This document shows positions 42,523-53,122 of a stretch of DNA of 64,000 nt, in pieces. The position numbers and the translations under genes were made by a program. The notes below the pieces were generated by a model, which did not search any database, was not told the DNA's origin, and saw only the letters and a list, made by a program, of their open reading frames with translations. The stretch is taken from positions 62,001 to 126,000 of the forward strand of contig NZ_FNGF01000002.1 of the NCBI RefSeq assembly GCF_900102815.1, given 5' to 3'. Source of the stretch: Glycomyces sambucus. GTDB lineage: Bacteria; Actinomycetota; Actinomycetes; Mycobacteriales; Micromonosporaceae. Position 1 is the stretch's first letter, and each line of letters starts with the position of its first letter.

Positions 42523-43630
42523 CGGCACCTCCCTCCCGACGCGGCACCCGCATCTCCACCTCCGTGCCCTCCCCGGGCGCCGACACGAACTCGGCCGTCC
42601 CGCCCAGCTCCCTGATCCGGCCCCGGATCGACTGCGCCACACCGAGGCGGCCGTCCGCGGCCGCCGCCGCCAGCCGCTCGGGCGCGAACCCGGGCCCGTC
42701 GTCGCGCACACTCACCTGGACCGCGTCCCCCTCGTCCTCCACCAGCAGCCACACCCGCGTCGCCGCCGGGCAGTGCTCCCGCACATTGTCGACCGCGCTC
42801 GCCACCGCCGCCGCGAACTGCCGCGCCGTCTCGGCCGGCAGCAGCACCGGGGTCGCGGGGGCCGCCACCGTCACGTCCGGCCCCGCATGGCGCCCGACCA
42901 GTTCGCGTAGGTCCCGCTGCCCGTCCAGGGGCCGCCGGTACGACGCGGAGCGGATGAGCGCCCGCAGCGCCTCCTCCTGGCCGCCCGCGAGCCGCCCCAA
43001 CTCCGCGGCCTCGCCGCCGATCTCGGCCCCGCGCCGCTGGACCAGCGCCAGCACCTGGAGCACCGAGTCGTGGATGTCCCGCGCCAGCCGCTCGCGCTCG
43101 CGCGCGGCCGCGCTGCGCTCGGCCGCCTCCCGCATCCGCCGCTCGGCCTCCACCCCCAGCCGCACCAGGTGCCCGGCCGCGAACCCGGTGAGCACCAGCA
43201 GGACCGTCTCGTTCACGGTGCTGGAGTGGACGCCGCCGCGGAAGACCATCCCGGCCGCCGCGACCACCGCCCCCGCGACCGCCCCCGAGCGCCGCCCCGA
43301 GGCCGCCGCCCACGCGAGCACCGCCCCGGCCATCCACGGCCCCACCGAGATCGGCACCCCGCCGTCCACGGTCGCCAGCACCCACGACGACGCCCCCACG
43401 GCCGCGACCGTGACCGCCAGGTCCGCGTACAGCGCCGGCCGCCCGTACCCGCGCCGCCGGTACCACTCCGTCGCCAGCCACGTCCACCCCAGCAGCGCCA
43501 CCACCAGCAGCACCGCCCACAGCGGACGCACCAGCGTGTCGAACGCCAACGCGCCGAACAGGACCGGATAGCCGAGCGCGACGAAACGGAACACCGTGTT
43601 CGCCTTCCGCAGCTGCGTCTGAATCCCCAC
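42497..43630 (-). CDS. MacS-type sensor histidine kinase
   Basis: 377 residues. The N-terminus is a membrane sensor with about five or six helices (15-155), the actinobacterial MacS/DUF5931 arrangement opening ANTVFRFVALGYPVLFGAL. Then a HisKA_3 dimerisation helix with phospho-His H187 (RERERLARDIHDSVLQVLALVQRRG) and an HATPase domain (about 265-365: AVASAVDNVREH, DDGPGFAPERL, GTEVEMRVP). The N box is DNVREH. Some helices are very alanine-rich. It is cotranscribed with the response regulator. The signal is unknown; the divergent neighbour is the Hsp70-WD40 gene. Confidence 0.9.
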   Translation of the reverse strand: MGIQTQLRKANTVFRFVALGYPVLFGALAFDTLVRPLWAVLLVVALLGWTWLATEWYRRRGYGRPALYADLAVTVAAVGASSWVLATVDGGVPISVGPWMAGAVLAWAAASGRRSGAVAGAVVAAAGMVFRGGVHSSTVNETVLLVLTGFAAGHLVRLGVEAERRMREAAERSAAARERERLARDIHDSVLQVLALVQRRGAEIGGEAAELGRLAGGQEEALRALIRSASYRRPLDGQRDLRELVGRHAGPDVTVAAPATPVLLPAETARQFAAAVASAVDNVREHCPAATRVWLLVEDEGDAVQVSVRDDGPGFAPERLAAAAADGRLGVAQSIRGRIRELGGTAEFVSAPGEGTEVEMRVPRREGGAGGDARRGR

Positions 43631-43694
43631 TGAGGAATTCTCGCAGGCCCGCGCGCCGCACGGGGACGCCCGGCTCCGGCTCGCCCCAGGTCAC

Positions 43695-43700
43695 TACAGT
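43695..43700 (+). promoter_or_regulatory. -10 box of the Hsp70-WD40 gene, leaderless type
   Basis: TACAGT, 6 nt before ATG 43707. Confidence 0.6.
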
Positions 43701-43706
43701 GGCCGC

Positions 43707-46226
43707 ATGTCCTTCTCCAGCCCCCGGCCCGCGTCGATCAGCATCGACTTCGGCACCTCCCACACGGTCGCGACGATCCGCCGCGCCGACGGGCGGGTCC
43801 ACCAGCAGCTGTTCGACGGCTCCCCGCAGCTGCCCAGCGCGGTGTTCATGAACGACGAGGGCGGTCCCGTCGTCGGCGCTGACGCCGTCCACTCCGGCCG
43901 CCGCCGGCCCGACCGCTTCGAACCCAACCCCAAGCGCCGCATCGACGACGAGTCGATCCTCCTCGGCGACACCGAGATCCCCGTGACCAGCGTGATCGCG
44001 GCCGTCCTCTCCCGCGTCGCCCGCGAGTGCGAGCACACGCTCGGCGCGCTCGGCCCGGTCACCGTCACCGTGCCCGCCGCCTGGGGCCCGACCCGCCGCC
44101 ACGTCGTCGCCGACGCCGCGACCGCCGCCGGGCTCGGCCAGGTCGACCTCGTCGCCGAACCTGTCGCCGCCGCCTCCTACTTCGTGGAGACCCTCGGCAC
44201 CGACGTCGCCCCCGGCTCCGGCGTCGTCGTCTACGACCTCGGCGGCGGCACCTTCGACGCCACCGTCCTGCGCCGCAGCACCAACGGCTTCGACGTCCTC
44301 GCCGTCGACGGCGCCGGCGACCTCGGCGGCCTCGACTTCGACCAGGCCCTCGCCGAGCACCTCGCCGCGAGCGTCCAAGCCGAGGACGAGCGCTGGGCCC
44401 GCCTCACCAGCCCCACCGAACCGGCCGACCTGCGCCACCGCACCGCCTTCATGGAGGAGGTGCGCCAAGCGAAGGAGCGCCTGTCCCGCTCGGCCTCCAC
44501 CGACCTCACCATCCCCCTCCTCGACGTCGACGCCCACCTCACCCGCGACGAGGTCGAACGCGTCTGCGCCCCGCTCGTGGCCCGCACCATCCGCGTCACC
44601 CAGGGCGTCCTGCGCGAGTCCGGCCTCGCCGCCGAGCAGATCGCCGGCCTCTTCCTCGTCGGCGCCGCCTCCCGCATGCCGCTGGTCGCCACCGCCCTCC
44701 ACCGCGAACTCGGCATCGCCCCCGCCGCCATCGAGCAGCCCGAACTCGCCGTCTCCGAAGGCGGCCTGGTCGCCCAGCACACCGTCAACACCCCGATCGC
44801 CGTCCCCAGCCCGGCCCTGCCCCCGCAGACCGCGCCGCCGGTCCCGTCGGCCCCGCCCGCGCCCGACACGAACCAGACCATGCAGCTCCCGCCGCACCCG
44901 AGCGCGCCCCCGGCCGGGCACCCGAGCCCGGTGCCGACCCCGCAGGCCGTCCCCGGCTACCCGAGCCCGGTCACGCAGCCCGCCATGGCCGCCCCGCAGG
45001 GTCCGCCGCCGCCCGGTTACCCGCAGGTCCCCGGATACCCGGCGCCGCAACCGAACCCGACTCCGTGGATCAGGACCAAGCAGGGTCTCACCACCGTCGG
45101 CACGGCCGCCGCGGCCGTGGTCCTCGCGCTGGCGGTCATCATCGGGCTCCAGTTCCTGCCCGACGAGGGCGCGGACGACACCGCGGGCGGTTCGGAGCCC
45201 CAGAGCGAGAACAGCTCCGAGGACGAGGGGAACGCCTCCTCCGACAACGGCGGCGACGACGAGGCGTCCGAGGCCGGGGAGGGCTCCGGGCTCGTTCCGA
45301 TCGGCGAGGCCGTCCAGGGCGACCTCGTCGCCGACATGCAGCAGGCCCACACCGGAGCGGTCTCCGCTGTTCGCAGTGGATACATCGACTCCGCGCCCGT
45401 CGCGGTCACCGCGGGGGAGGACGCGATCGTCCGCATCTGGGACCTCGCGACCGGCGAGAAGATCGACGAGTACCGCGGACACCAGGGCCCGGTCGACCAC
45501 CTCTCGGTCTTCGAGTACGACGGCGAGTGGATCGCGTTCAGCCGCGACTCGACCACCGAGGCCGTCTGGCCCCTCGCCGACCCCGCGACGCCGATCGCCG
45601 AGCGCGAGGCCGGGTACGACTCGATCTACTGGGTCGGTCTGTGGGACGGCGTGCCCGCCTACCTCACCGACTACGAAGTGCGCCAGCTCTACACGGGCGC
45701 CTCGATCGCCGACATCTCGACCGCGTACGCCGACCACTCCGGCATGGTCGCGGTCGGCGGCGTCCTGCGCCACGTCGGCACCTACGAGAACCGCGTGTTC
45801 GTGGCCGACCTCGCCACCGGCGAGCCGGCCGGGGCCACGTTCGACCAGCTCTCCTACGACGTGGTCGCCTTCGGCGCGGGCCCGGCCGCCGGGAAGGACC
45901 TCGGCGTCACCGTGACCGCCCAGGGCTCGTTCCAGGCGTGGGACCTCGCCACCGGCGAGCCGTTCGGCACCGCCGGGGAGGAGCTGCTCCAGCAGGTGAC
46001 CTCGGTCGGTGTGACCGACATCGACAGCGCGGCCGTCGCGGTCCTCCAGGGCAGCCAGGGCCTGAGCATGTTCGACCTGTCCACAGGGGAGCAGCTGGGC
46101 GAGGTCTTCGCGCCGCACGCGGGGGAGGACCTGATCCAGACCTCCGCGTTCGCCGAGATCGACGCCAACCCGGTCGTCGTCACCGGCTCCGCCACCGGCG
46201 ACGTCCAGGTCTGGGCCCTCAAATGA
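43707..46226 (+). CDS. Transmembrane Hsp70/WD40 fusion protein
   Basis: 839 residues, in order: an Hsp70/DnaK-like actin-fold ATPase (about 8-360) with phosphate-1 motif SIDFGTSHTVATI, TVTVPAAWGPTRRHVVADAA, YDLGGGTFDATVLR and LVGAASRMPLV; a Pro-rich linker (about 370-455); one membrane helix (about 462-485, VVLALAVIIGLQFL); an acidic Asp/Glu/Ser stretch (about 486-535); and a C-terminal beta-propeller-like part (about 545-839) with WD-like repeats such as VTAGEDAIVRIWDLATGEKIDEYRGHQGPV and closing VTGSATGDVQVWALK. There is no peptide-binding Hsp70 C-domain. The ATPase should be inside the cell and the propeller outside. A chaperone role is unlikely; an ATP-driven or signalling scaffold across the membrane is my inference. 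A TACAGT box 6 nt before ATG fixes the start. Confidence 0.87.
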   Translation: MSFSSPRPASISIDFGTSHTVATIRRADGRVHQQLFDGSPQLPSAVFMNDEGGPVVGADAVHSGRRRPDRFEPNPKRRIDDESILLGDTEIPVTSVIAAVLSRVARECEHTLGALGPVTVTVPAAWGPTRRHVVADAATAAGLGQVDLVAEPVAAASYFVETLGTDVAPGSGVVVYDLGGGTFDATVLRRSTNGFDVLAVDGAGDLGGLDFDQALAEHLAASVQAEDERWARLTSPTEPADLRHRTAFMEEVRQAKERLSRSASTDLTIPLLDVDAHLTRDEVERVCAPLVARTIRVTQGVLRESGLAAEQIAGLFLVGAASRMPLVATALHRELGIAPAAIEQPELAVSEGGLVAQHTVNTPIAVPSPALPPQTAPPVPSAPPAPDTNQTMQLPPHPSAPPAGHPSPVPTPQAVPGYPSPVTQPAMAAPQGPPPPGYPQVPGYPAPQPNPTPWIRTKQGLTTVGTAAAAVVLALAVIIGLQFLPDEGADDTAGGSEPQSENSSEDEGNASSDNGGDDEASEAGEGSGLVPIGEAVQGDLVADMQQAHTGAVSAVRSGYIDSAPVAVTAGEDAIVRIWDLATGEKIDEYRGHQGPVDHLSVFEYDGEWIAFSRDSTTEAVWPLADPATPIAEREAGYDSIYWVGLWDGVPAYLTDYEVRQLYTGASIADISTAYADHSGMVAVGGVLRHVGTYENRVFVADLATGEPAGATFDQLSYDVVAFGAGPAAGKDLGVTVTAQGSFQAWDLATGEPFGTAGEELLQQVTSVGVTDIDSAAVAVLQGSQGLSMFDLSTGEQLGEVFAPHAGEDLIQTSAFAEIDANPVVVTGSATGDVQVWALK

Positions 46227-46229
46227 CGC

Positions 46230-46264
46230 GAGGGCGCGGCGGGGGAGCACCCCACCGCGCCCTC
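46230..46264 (+). terminator. Terminator hairpin after the Hsp70-WD40 gene
   Basis: Arms GAGGGCGCGG (46230-46239) and its complement (46255-46264) around 15 nt that themselves contain GGGG/CCCC pairing. It lies 4 bp after the stop codon. Confidence 0.7.
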
Positions 46265-46272
46265 ACTCAAGG

Positions 46273-46304
46273 CCGGTAATACATCACATGTCACGCGGCA
46301 CCGG
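46273..46304. repeat. Palindromic repeat copy H
   Basis: Outer arms CCGGT/ACCGG around a 26-bp core (46276-46301) that matches the core of copy F1 at 21 of 26 positions. It is located between two convergent genes, directly after a terminator hairpin. Confidence 0.75.
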
Positions 46305-46343
46305 GCTTCCGAGTACCCAGCGCCCGAACCTCGCCCGGACCGC

Positions 46344-47993
<1,650 letters not shown>

Positions 47994-48049
47994 CTCGGGT
48001 GCCTTTCAATGCCGGTGGGCCGCGCCGGAGCGCGGACGGGAATGATCCT

Positions 48050-48080
48050 GTGATTAAATCTAATACCAAAATCAAATCAC
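48050..48080. promoter_or_regulatory. Likely ROK operator between GH13 and ROK genes
   Basis: GTGATT at 48050-48055 and its complement AATCAC at 48075-48080 bound an AT-rich centre with AAATC halves. It is in the 130-bp divergent promoter, the only AT-rich spot nearby. Confidence 0.6.
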
Positions 48081-48123
48081 TCCCGTCATACTGGTCCAGC
48101 GAAGGCGAGGTGTCAAGAGGCGA

Positions 48124-49350
48124 ATGTCGAGCAGCATGGTCGAACCCGAAGACCGGACCCACCCCCAGCGGCGGGCGAACGCCGCCGCGGTCCTGGACCG
48201 CGCGTGGGAGGCCGAGGCGTTCACCGCCAGCGACGTGATCGCCGCCACCGGCCTCACCCGCTCCACCGTGATCGCCCTCTGCGACGAGCTGGTCGAGCGC
48301 GGCTGGTTCGCCGAACTCCCCAACGCCCGCGCCGCCGGCGAGGAGTACCGCAAGGGCCGCCCCGCCCGCCGCTACGAGCTGCGCGCCGACGCCGGCGCGG
48401 TCCTCGGCGTCGACGCCGGCCAGCACGGCATCACCGCCACCGTCGCCGACCTGCGCGGCCGCGAACTCGCCCGCGCCCACACCGCGACCGACCCCGACGG
48501 CCGCGACCCCGCCGCCCGCCTCCAGGCCGCCGACGCCGTCATCGCCACCGCCCTCGCCGACGCGGGCACCGGCCCCGAAGCCGTCCTGTGCGCGGTCATC
48601 GGGGTCCCCGCCCCCACCGACCTCGACGGCGCCTCCCCCGAAGGCGAGCAGCACTTCTGGGAGCGCATGAACCCCGGCTACGCCGCGCGCTTCCGCGCCC
48701 GCGGCTGGCTCACCGAGGTCGAGAACGACGCCAACCTCGCCGCCCTCGCCGAAGGCGCCCGCGGTGCCGGCGCCGGGGCCTCCTCCTACATCGCCCTCGT
48801 CTCCGGCGAGCGCTTCGGCGCCGGCTACGTGGTCGACGGCCACCTCGTGCGCGGTCGCCGCGGGGCCGCCGGCGAGCTGCGCCTGCTCACCCTCGTCGAC
48901 GGCGTCGGCTCCACCCACGGCATCGGGAACCTGCTGCGCCGCTGGGCACTCGAAGTCCGCGCCGACGGCGCCGCCGACACCGCCAGTCCCCTCATGACGG
49001 CCCCCGCCGACCGCCTCGGCGCCGAACTCGTCCTCCGCGCCGCCGAAGCGGGCGATGCGGCCGCGATCGCGCTGGCCGAGCGCATGGCCGAACGGCTGGC
49101 GCGGATCTGCGCCGTCCTCGGCGGCCTGCTCGACGTGGAGCGGATCGTCGTCGCCGGGGCGGTGGCCGACTCCCTCGGCCCGGTCCTCGACCGCGCCGCC
49201 GCCCGGCTCGACCAGCTCACCCACCCGCCCGCTCCCGATCTCGTGGCCTCCACCCTCGGCGGCGGGGTCGTCAGCCTCGGCGCCGTCACCCGCGCCCTGG
49301 AGGTGGTCCGGGCCCGCGCGATGGACCTCGAACCCACGTGCCCCCGTTAG
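48124..49350 (+). CDS. ROK family transcriptional regulator
   Basis: 408 residues. A winged helix-turn-helix (about 14-75: RRANAAAVLDRAWEAEAFTASDVIAATGLTRSTVIALCDELVERGW) is followed by a ROK sugar-kinase-like fold (about 85-400): VLGVDAGQHGITATVADLRG, AVIGVPAPTDLDG and VENDANLAALAEGARGAG. The metal-binding ROK motif with its Cys cluster is missing: the region after YVVDGHLVRGRRGAAGEL has no CxCGxxGC, so it is a regulator, not a kinase. An in-frame ATG also lies at 48136. It probably represses the divergent GH13 gene and responds to a glucoside. Confidence 0.87.
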   Translation: MSSSMVEPEDRTHPQRRANAAAVLDRAWEAEAFTASDVIAATGLTRSTVIALCDELVERGWFAELPNARAAGEEYRKGRPARRYELRADAGAVLGVDAGQHGITATVADLRGRELARAHTATDPDGRDPAARLQAADAVIATALADAGTGPEAVLCAVIGVPAPTDLDGASPEGEQHFWERMNPGYAARFRARGWLTEVENDANLAALAEGARGAGAGASSYIALVSGERFGAGYVVDGHLVRGRRGAAGELRLLTLVDGVGSTHGIGNLLRRWALEVRADGAADTASPLMTAPADRLGAELVLRAAEAGDAAAIALAERMAERLARICAVLGGLLDVERIVVAGAVADSLGPVLDRAAARLDQLTHPPAPDLVASTLGGGVVSLGAVTRALEVVRARAMDLEPTCPR

Positions 49351-49450
49351 GGGCACTGCGCGGGAGGGATCACGGACCGGCCCGGATACTGTTGCCATAG
49401 ACTTGCAATAAGCGGCCCGGTCCGGGGCCGTGGAGCACCGAGGAGAACCG

Positions 49451-49999
49451 TTGCCGACCGACGACACCGCACCCGCCGCGAAGCCCGGCGACCGGGGCAC
49501 CGCCCGCCCGATCGTCCACTACGGCGAGCCCGTGCTCCACCGCGCGTGCAAACCCGTCGAGTCGTTCGACACCGCGCTCGCCGACCTCGTCGAGGACATG
49601 TTCGCGAGCATGTACGCCGCGAACGGGGTCGGCCTGGCCGCCAACCAGATCGGCGTCGACGCGCGCGTGTTCGTCCTCGACTGCGAGGACGCCGACGGCG
49701 AGCGCACCGTCGCCGCGGTCGTCAACCCCGTGCTCGTGCTGCCCCCGCCGCCGCGCGAACTCATGGTCGGCGACGAGGGCTGCCTCTCGGTCCCCGGCCC
49801 GTTCACCGACACGCCCCGCTCGGCCACCGCCGTCGTGGAGGGCTTCGACCCGGCCGGGAACCCGGTCCGCATCGAGGGCACCGGCACCCTCGCGCGCTGC
49901 CTCCAGCACGAGACCGACCACCTCGACGGCACCGTCTACGTCGACCGCCTCCCCGCCAAGACCCGCAAGCGCATGCTCGCCGAAGCGGGCCTGCGCTAG
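49451..49999 (+). CDS. def: Peptide deformylase
   Basis: 182 residues from TTG 49451, which is favoured over GTG 49430 because GAGGAGA lies 5 nt before it. All three deformylase motifs are present: GVGLAANQ (Q66), EGCLS (metal ligand C111) and QHETDHLDG (H153, E154, H157). It removes the N-formyl group from new proteins. The N-terminal 20 residues are disordered and charged. Actinomycetes often carry several deformylases, so this may not be the only copy. It stands alone, followed by a methyltransferase gene. Confidence 0.93.
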   Translation: MPTDDTAPAAKPGDRGTARPIVHYGEPVLHRACKPVESFDTALADLVEDMFASMYAANGVGLAANQIGVDARVFVLDCEDADGERTVAAVVNPVLVLPPPPRELMVGDEGCLSVPGPFTDTPRSATAVVEGFDPAGNPVRIEGTGTLARCLQHETDHLDGTVYVDRLPAKTRKRMLAEAGLR

Positions 50000-50031
50000 A
50001 CCTGTCGCACCCCTCGGGCATCATCGGCCCC

Positions 50032-50643
50032 ATGCGATACGACGACGTGAAGACCGACCTCCGCGCCGCCTACGACGCGAGCGCCGACGACCGCGAGGCC
50101 ATGGACGACGCCCCGTGGAAGGCGTCCGAGCGCGCCCGCTTCGCCGCCCGCCTGGCACCCGGCGCGGCCCTTTTGGAGATCGGCGCCGGCCACGGCGTCA
50201 GCGGCCGCCGCTTCGCCGACGAGGGCTTCGCGGTCACCTGCACCGACCTCTCCCCGGCCCTGGTCGCCCACTGCCGCGCCAAGGGCCTCGACGCCCGCGT
50301 CATGGACTTCGCCCGCCTCGACTTCCCCGACGCCGCCTTCGGCGCCGTGTTCGCCATGAACTGCCTGCTCCACGTCCCGAAGGCCGAACTCCCAGGCGTC
50401 CTCGCCGGGATCGACCGCGTCCTCGCCCCCGGCGGCCTGTTCTACTGGGGACAGTACGGCGGCCGCGACTCCGAAGGCGTCTGGGACGGCGACCGGTACG
50501 AGCCGAAGCGGTACTTCTCGTTCTTCACCGCCGACCGCATCGAAGCCCTCGCTCAGCGGCACTTCACCCTCCTCGACACCGCCCTCGTCCCCGTCGGCGG
50601 CGCGATCGACCAGTACCAGGGACTCGTCCTCCGCAAGCGCTGA
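50032..50643 (+). CDS. Class I SAM-dependent methyltransferase
   Basis: 203 residues. SAM-binding motif I is LLEIGAGHGVSGRRFADEGF (about 46-65), followed by acidic VTCTDLSPALVAHCRAKGLDARVMDFARLDFPDAAFGAVFAMNCLLHVPKAEL and the post-motif RVLAPGGLFYWGQYGG. This is the standard methyltransferase domain 11/25 type. The C-terminal YEPKRYFSFFTADRIEAL is common in relatives of unknown substrate. ATG 50032 is used. Function beyond SAM-dependent methyl transfer cannot be read. Confidence 0.85.
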   Translation: MRYDDVKTDLRAAYDASADDREAMDDAPWKASERARFAARLAPGAALLEIGAGHGVSGRRFADEGFAVTCTDLSPALVAHCRAKGLDARVMDFARLDFPDAAFGAVFAMNCLLHVPKAELPGVLAGIDRVLAPGGLFYWGQYGGRDSEGVWDGDRYEPKRYFSFFTADRIEALAQRHFTLLDTALVPVGGAIDQYQGLVLRKR

Positions 50644-50757
50644 GATTCGTCCGGCCCGCCCGAACCCTGGACTTGAGCTGGGCAACCGGGCCGATCCGGC
50701 TCTATCCTCGCCACAGGCCGCGCGCAACGGCGCCGCGGCCCGGAAGGGGGACGCGCA

Positions 50758-51294
50758 TTGTCAGCAGAGCGCCACCAGATCGCCGAACTCATCGCGACCG
50801 GCAAGGACGGCCGCATGTACGCCACCGAGCCGGACAAGCTCCGGCGCCTCGTCCACTTCGAACTCGCCCGCGAACCCCGCCTCCCGCAACCCGAACTGCG
50901 CCAAGCGGGCGTCGGCCTCCTCGCCCTCGGCGACTACGCCGCCGCCCAGCGGGTCCTCGCCACCGCCGTCGCCCGCGCCGAGACCCCGGGCCAGCAGGTC
51001 GCCGCCCTCGTCAACCTCGGCGACGCCCACCGCTACCCCGGCGCGCTCGACGCCGCCGAACCCGTCTACCGGCAGGCCATCGAGCTCGCCCGCACCCACT
51101 GCCCCGAACTCGTCCACTACACGCTCCAGCACTACGGCAAGCACCTCGTGGACGCCCGTCGGCCCCACCTCGCCGTCGACGTCCTCACCGAGGTCCTGGA
51201 GATCCGCGAACGCCTCGGGGACCCGGCCCTGATCGCCTCGACACAGGACGCGCTGAGCGCCGCCCGCGCGGCGGCCGGGCAGCGTACGATCTGA
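50758..51294 (+). CDS. Tetratricopeptide-repeat protein
   Basis: 178 residues; TTG 50758 follows AAGGGGGA. At least three degenerate TPR units are visible (about 45-80, 82-115, 122-160), with patterns QAGVGLLALGDYAAAQRVL, LVNLGDAHRYPGALDAAEPVYRQAIELA and YGKHLVDARRPHLAVDVLTEVLEIRERL. TPRs mediate protein contacts. The N-terminus (SAERHQIAELIATGKDGRMYATEPDKLRRLVHFEL) is shared with proteins that carry tetratricopeptide plus regulator domains, but no such partner is fused here. The next gene encodes a Nudix protein. Confidence 0.78.
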   Translation: MSAERHQIAELIATGKDGRMYATEPDKLRRLVHFELAREPRLPQPELRQAGVGLLALGDYAAAQRVLATAVARAETPGQQVAALVNLGDAHRYPGALDAAEPVYRQAIELARTHCPELVHYTLQHYGKHLVDARRPHLAVDVLTEVLEIRERLGDPALIASTQDALSAARAAAGQRTI

Positions 51295-51366
51295 CCGCGC
51301 TTTCCCGAACGGCACGTTCACCACAGGCGCCACGACCCGGACCGCGACCCGACGCGAAGGAGCACC

Positions 51367-52533
51367 ATGGCCACCGACACCGCCGACGCGAACGGCCGCG
51401 CCGCCCGCGGCCTCGCCCGCCTCTCCGGGATCCTCCGCGCCGAGGCCGCCAACGGCCTCTTCTGGGGCGCCGGACCCGACGAGGAGGCCCGCCTGCGGCG
51501 CCTGCGCGAACTCGCCGCCGCGCTCCTCGCCCAGGTCGACCACCGGCCCTACGAGACCATCCTCGCCGCCTACGAGGCCGACACCGGCCTGCGCTCCCCG
51601 ATGCCCGGCACCGAACTGCGCATCGACTGCGCCGACGGCACCCGCCTGGTGCGCCGCCGCCGCCTCAGCCGCACCTCCGGCACCCTCGGCCAGCGCCTGG
51701 AGACCGTCGCCGCGGCCCTGCGCACCCGCGTCCCCACCGAACCGGTCGCCATCGCCGACACCGACCTCGCGGGCCTGCCCTGCCCCCACACGTTCCTGCT
51801 CGTCTACGAACTCCAGACCCACCTCGACGCGCCCGCCGCCGCCGCGCTCCTGGAGCTCACCGAACCCGACCTCGAAGGCGACGTCCCGAGCCTGAACCCC
51901 TCGGCCTCCGCCGTCGTCCCCGACCACGGCGTCCTCCAGGTCGCACCCGTCGTCAAGCAGCTCCTCGACGCGATCGCCGCGCTCGCCAAGGAGTCCCTCG
52001 CCGAGACCGCCGATCCCTACGAGCGCGAACGCCAGCACCGCATCGCGGCCCTGTGCGAAGCCGCCGAGGAGACCGACCTCGAATACCCGCGCATCGACTG
52101 CGGCGACCTCACCGCCGACTGCGTCTCCACCGGCGCCGACGCCGCCGTCTTCGACGAGGCCGGGCGGCTGCTCCTCATCCGCCGCACCGACACCGGCCAG
52201 TGGGCCGTGCCCGGCGGCGCCGCCGAGGTCGGCGAACCGGTCGGCCTCGCCGCCGTCCGCGAGGCGTTCGAGGAGACCGGCCTCGACGTCGAGCTCACCG
52301 GCCTGTCGTGGGCGTTCGACAAGCGCGACACCAAACTCGGCGACGACCGCATGCCGATGATCATGAGCTTCACCGCGCGCGCCCTCGACCCCGCGCAGCC
52401 GCTGCGCCTGGCCGAACTCGAAGCCTCCGACGCCCGCTGGATCACCCGCGAGGAGGCCGAAGGACTCGACCTGTTCCGCGGCCACGGCCTGCGCGTCCCG
52501 GCGGCCTTCGCCCGCCACCGCGGCGAGCGCTGA
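51367..52533 (+). CDS. Nudix hydrolase with long N-terminal extension
   Basis: 388 residues; ATG 51367 follows GAAGGAG. The C-terminal third is a Nudix domain with a perfect Nudix box: G-x5-E-x7-REAFEETGL (from GGAAEVGEPVGLAAV, about 280-303). The segment before it (about 205-245, DAIAALAKESL...YERERQHRIAALCEAAEE) matches the NUDIX_N helical domain. A similar helical unit appears at the very N-terminus (about 12-62, RLSGILRAEAANGLFWGAGPDEEARLRRLRELAAALLAQ), with an unknown middle part between. So the protein may carry a duplicated NUDIX_N module. It hydrolyses a nucleoside-diphosphate-linked substrate that cannot be named. Confidence 0.85.
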   Translation: MATDTADANGRAARGLARLSGILRAEAANGLFWGAGPDEEARLRRLRELAAALLAQVDHRPYETILAAYEADTGLRSPMPGTELRIDCADGTRLVRRRRLSRTSGTLGQRLETVAAALRTRVPTEPVAIADTDLAGLPCPHTFLLVYELQTHLDAPAAAALLELTEPDLEGDVPSLNPSASAVVPDHGVLQVAPVVKQLLDAIAALAKESLAETADPYERERQHRIAALCEAAEETDLEYPRIDCGDLTADCVSTGADAAVFDEAGRLLLIRRTDTGQWAVPGGAAEVGEPVGLAAVREAFEETGLDVELTGLSWAFDKRDTKLGDDRMPMIMSFTARALDPAQPLRLAELEASDARWITREEAEGLDLFRGHGLRVPAAFARHRGER

Positions 52534-52546
52534 CCTGCGGGCTACC

Positions 52547-53122
52547 TCAGAACAGCCAGGTCGCGCATGAGTCCGACACGGCCACCCACGCCTGGGTCTC
52601 CTCTTCGGAGCCCTCGGGGGTGGCCCAGAACCATGCGAGGTCGTCCAGGCACGCCCGCATCGACTCGGCGTCCGCGGCCTGCACCTCCAGCTCGCTCACC
52701 TGCGTCTCGGCCGCGTCCAGGTCCTCCCGGAGCTGCGCGATCTCCGCGTCCCGGTCGTCGAGCTGCGCGTTCGCGTCGCTCAGGTCGCCGTCGGCGCGCA
52801 GCCACAGCGCCAGCGACAGCGCGGCCGCCGCGAACCCGATCACCGTGACCACGCCCAGGATCGGCACGACCGGCGACCGCCGCTCCGGCGGCGGTCCCGG
52901 TACGAGCATCGGCTGCGTGAACTGGGTTGGGGCCGGCTGCGTCGGCACGTACCCGGCCGGCGCCCCGCCGGGGGAGTACGACGGCGGCGCGCTCTGCGGC
53001 TGCGACATGTAGGAGGGCGGGGCGCTCTGGGGCGGCGAGCCGTACTGCGGCGGCGCGCTCGGCGGCTGCTGGGGCTCGACCGGCTCGCCGAAGCTGTAGT
53101 GCGGGGGCGGGTTGTAGGCCAT
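52547..53122 (-). CDS. Proline-rich membrane protein with coiled coil
   Basis: 191 residues from ATG 53122 (AAGGAG upstream). The cytoplasmic N-terminus (1-80) is rich in Pro, Gln and Ser, with repeats such as PQSAPPSYMSQ and PPQYG. One membrane helix follows (about 84-107, VPILGVVTVIGFAAAALSLALWL). The external part has a coiled coil (about 111-150, DANAQLDDRDAEIAQLREDLDAAETQVSEL) and a short end with two Cys (MRACLDDL, DSCATW) that may be disulphide-bonded. This is a common actinobacterial architecture of unknown function. It is convergent with the Nudix gene. Confidence 0.75.
   Translation of the reverse strand: MAYNPPPHYSFGEPVEPQQPPSAPPQYGSPPQSAPPSYMSQPQSAPPSYSPGGAPAGYVPTQPAPTQFTQPMLVPGPPPERRSPVVPILGVVTVIGFAAAALSLALWLRADGDLSDANAQLDDRDAEIAQLREDLDAAETQVSELEVQAADAESMRACLDDLAWFWATPEGSEEETQAWVAVSDSCATWLF

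Noticed and set aside
48124-49350. Sugar kinase function for the ROK protein
   Set aside because: It has an N-terminal winged HTH and lacks the Cys-rich ROK metal motif needed in the kinases.
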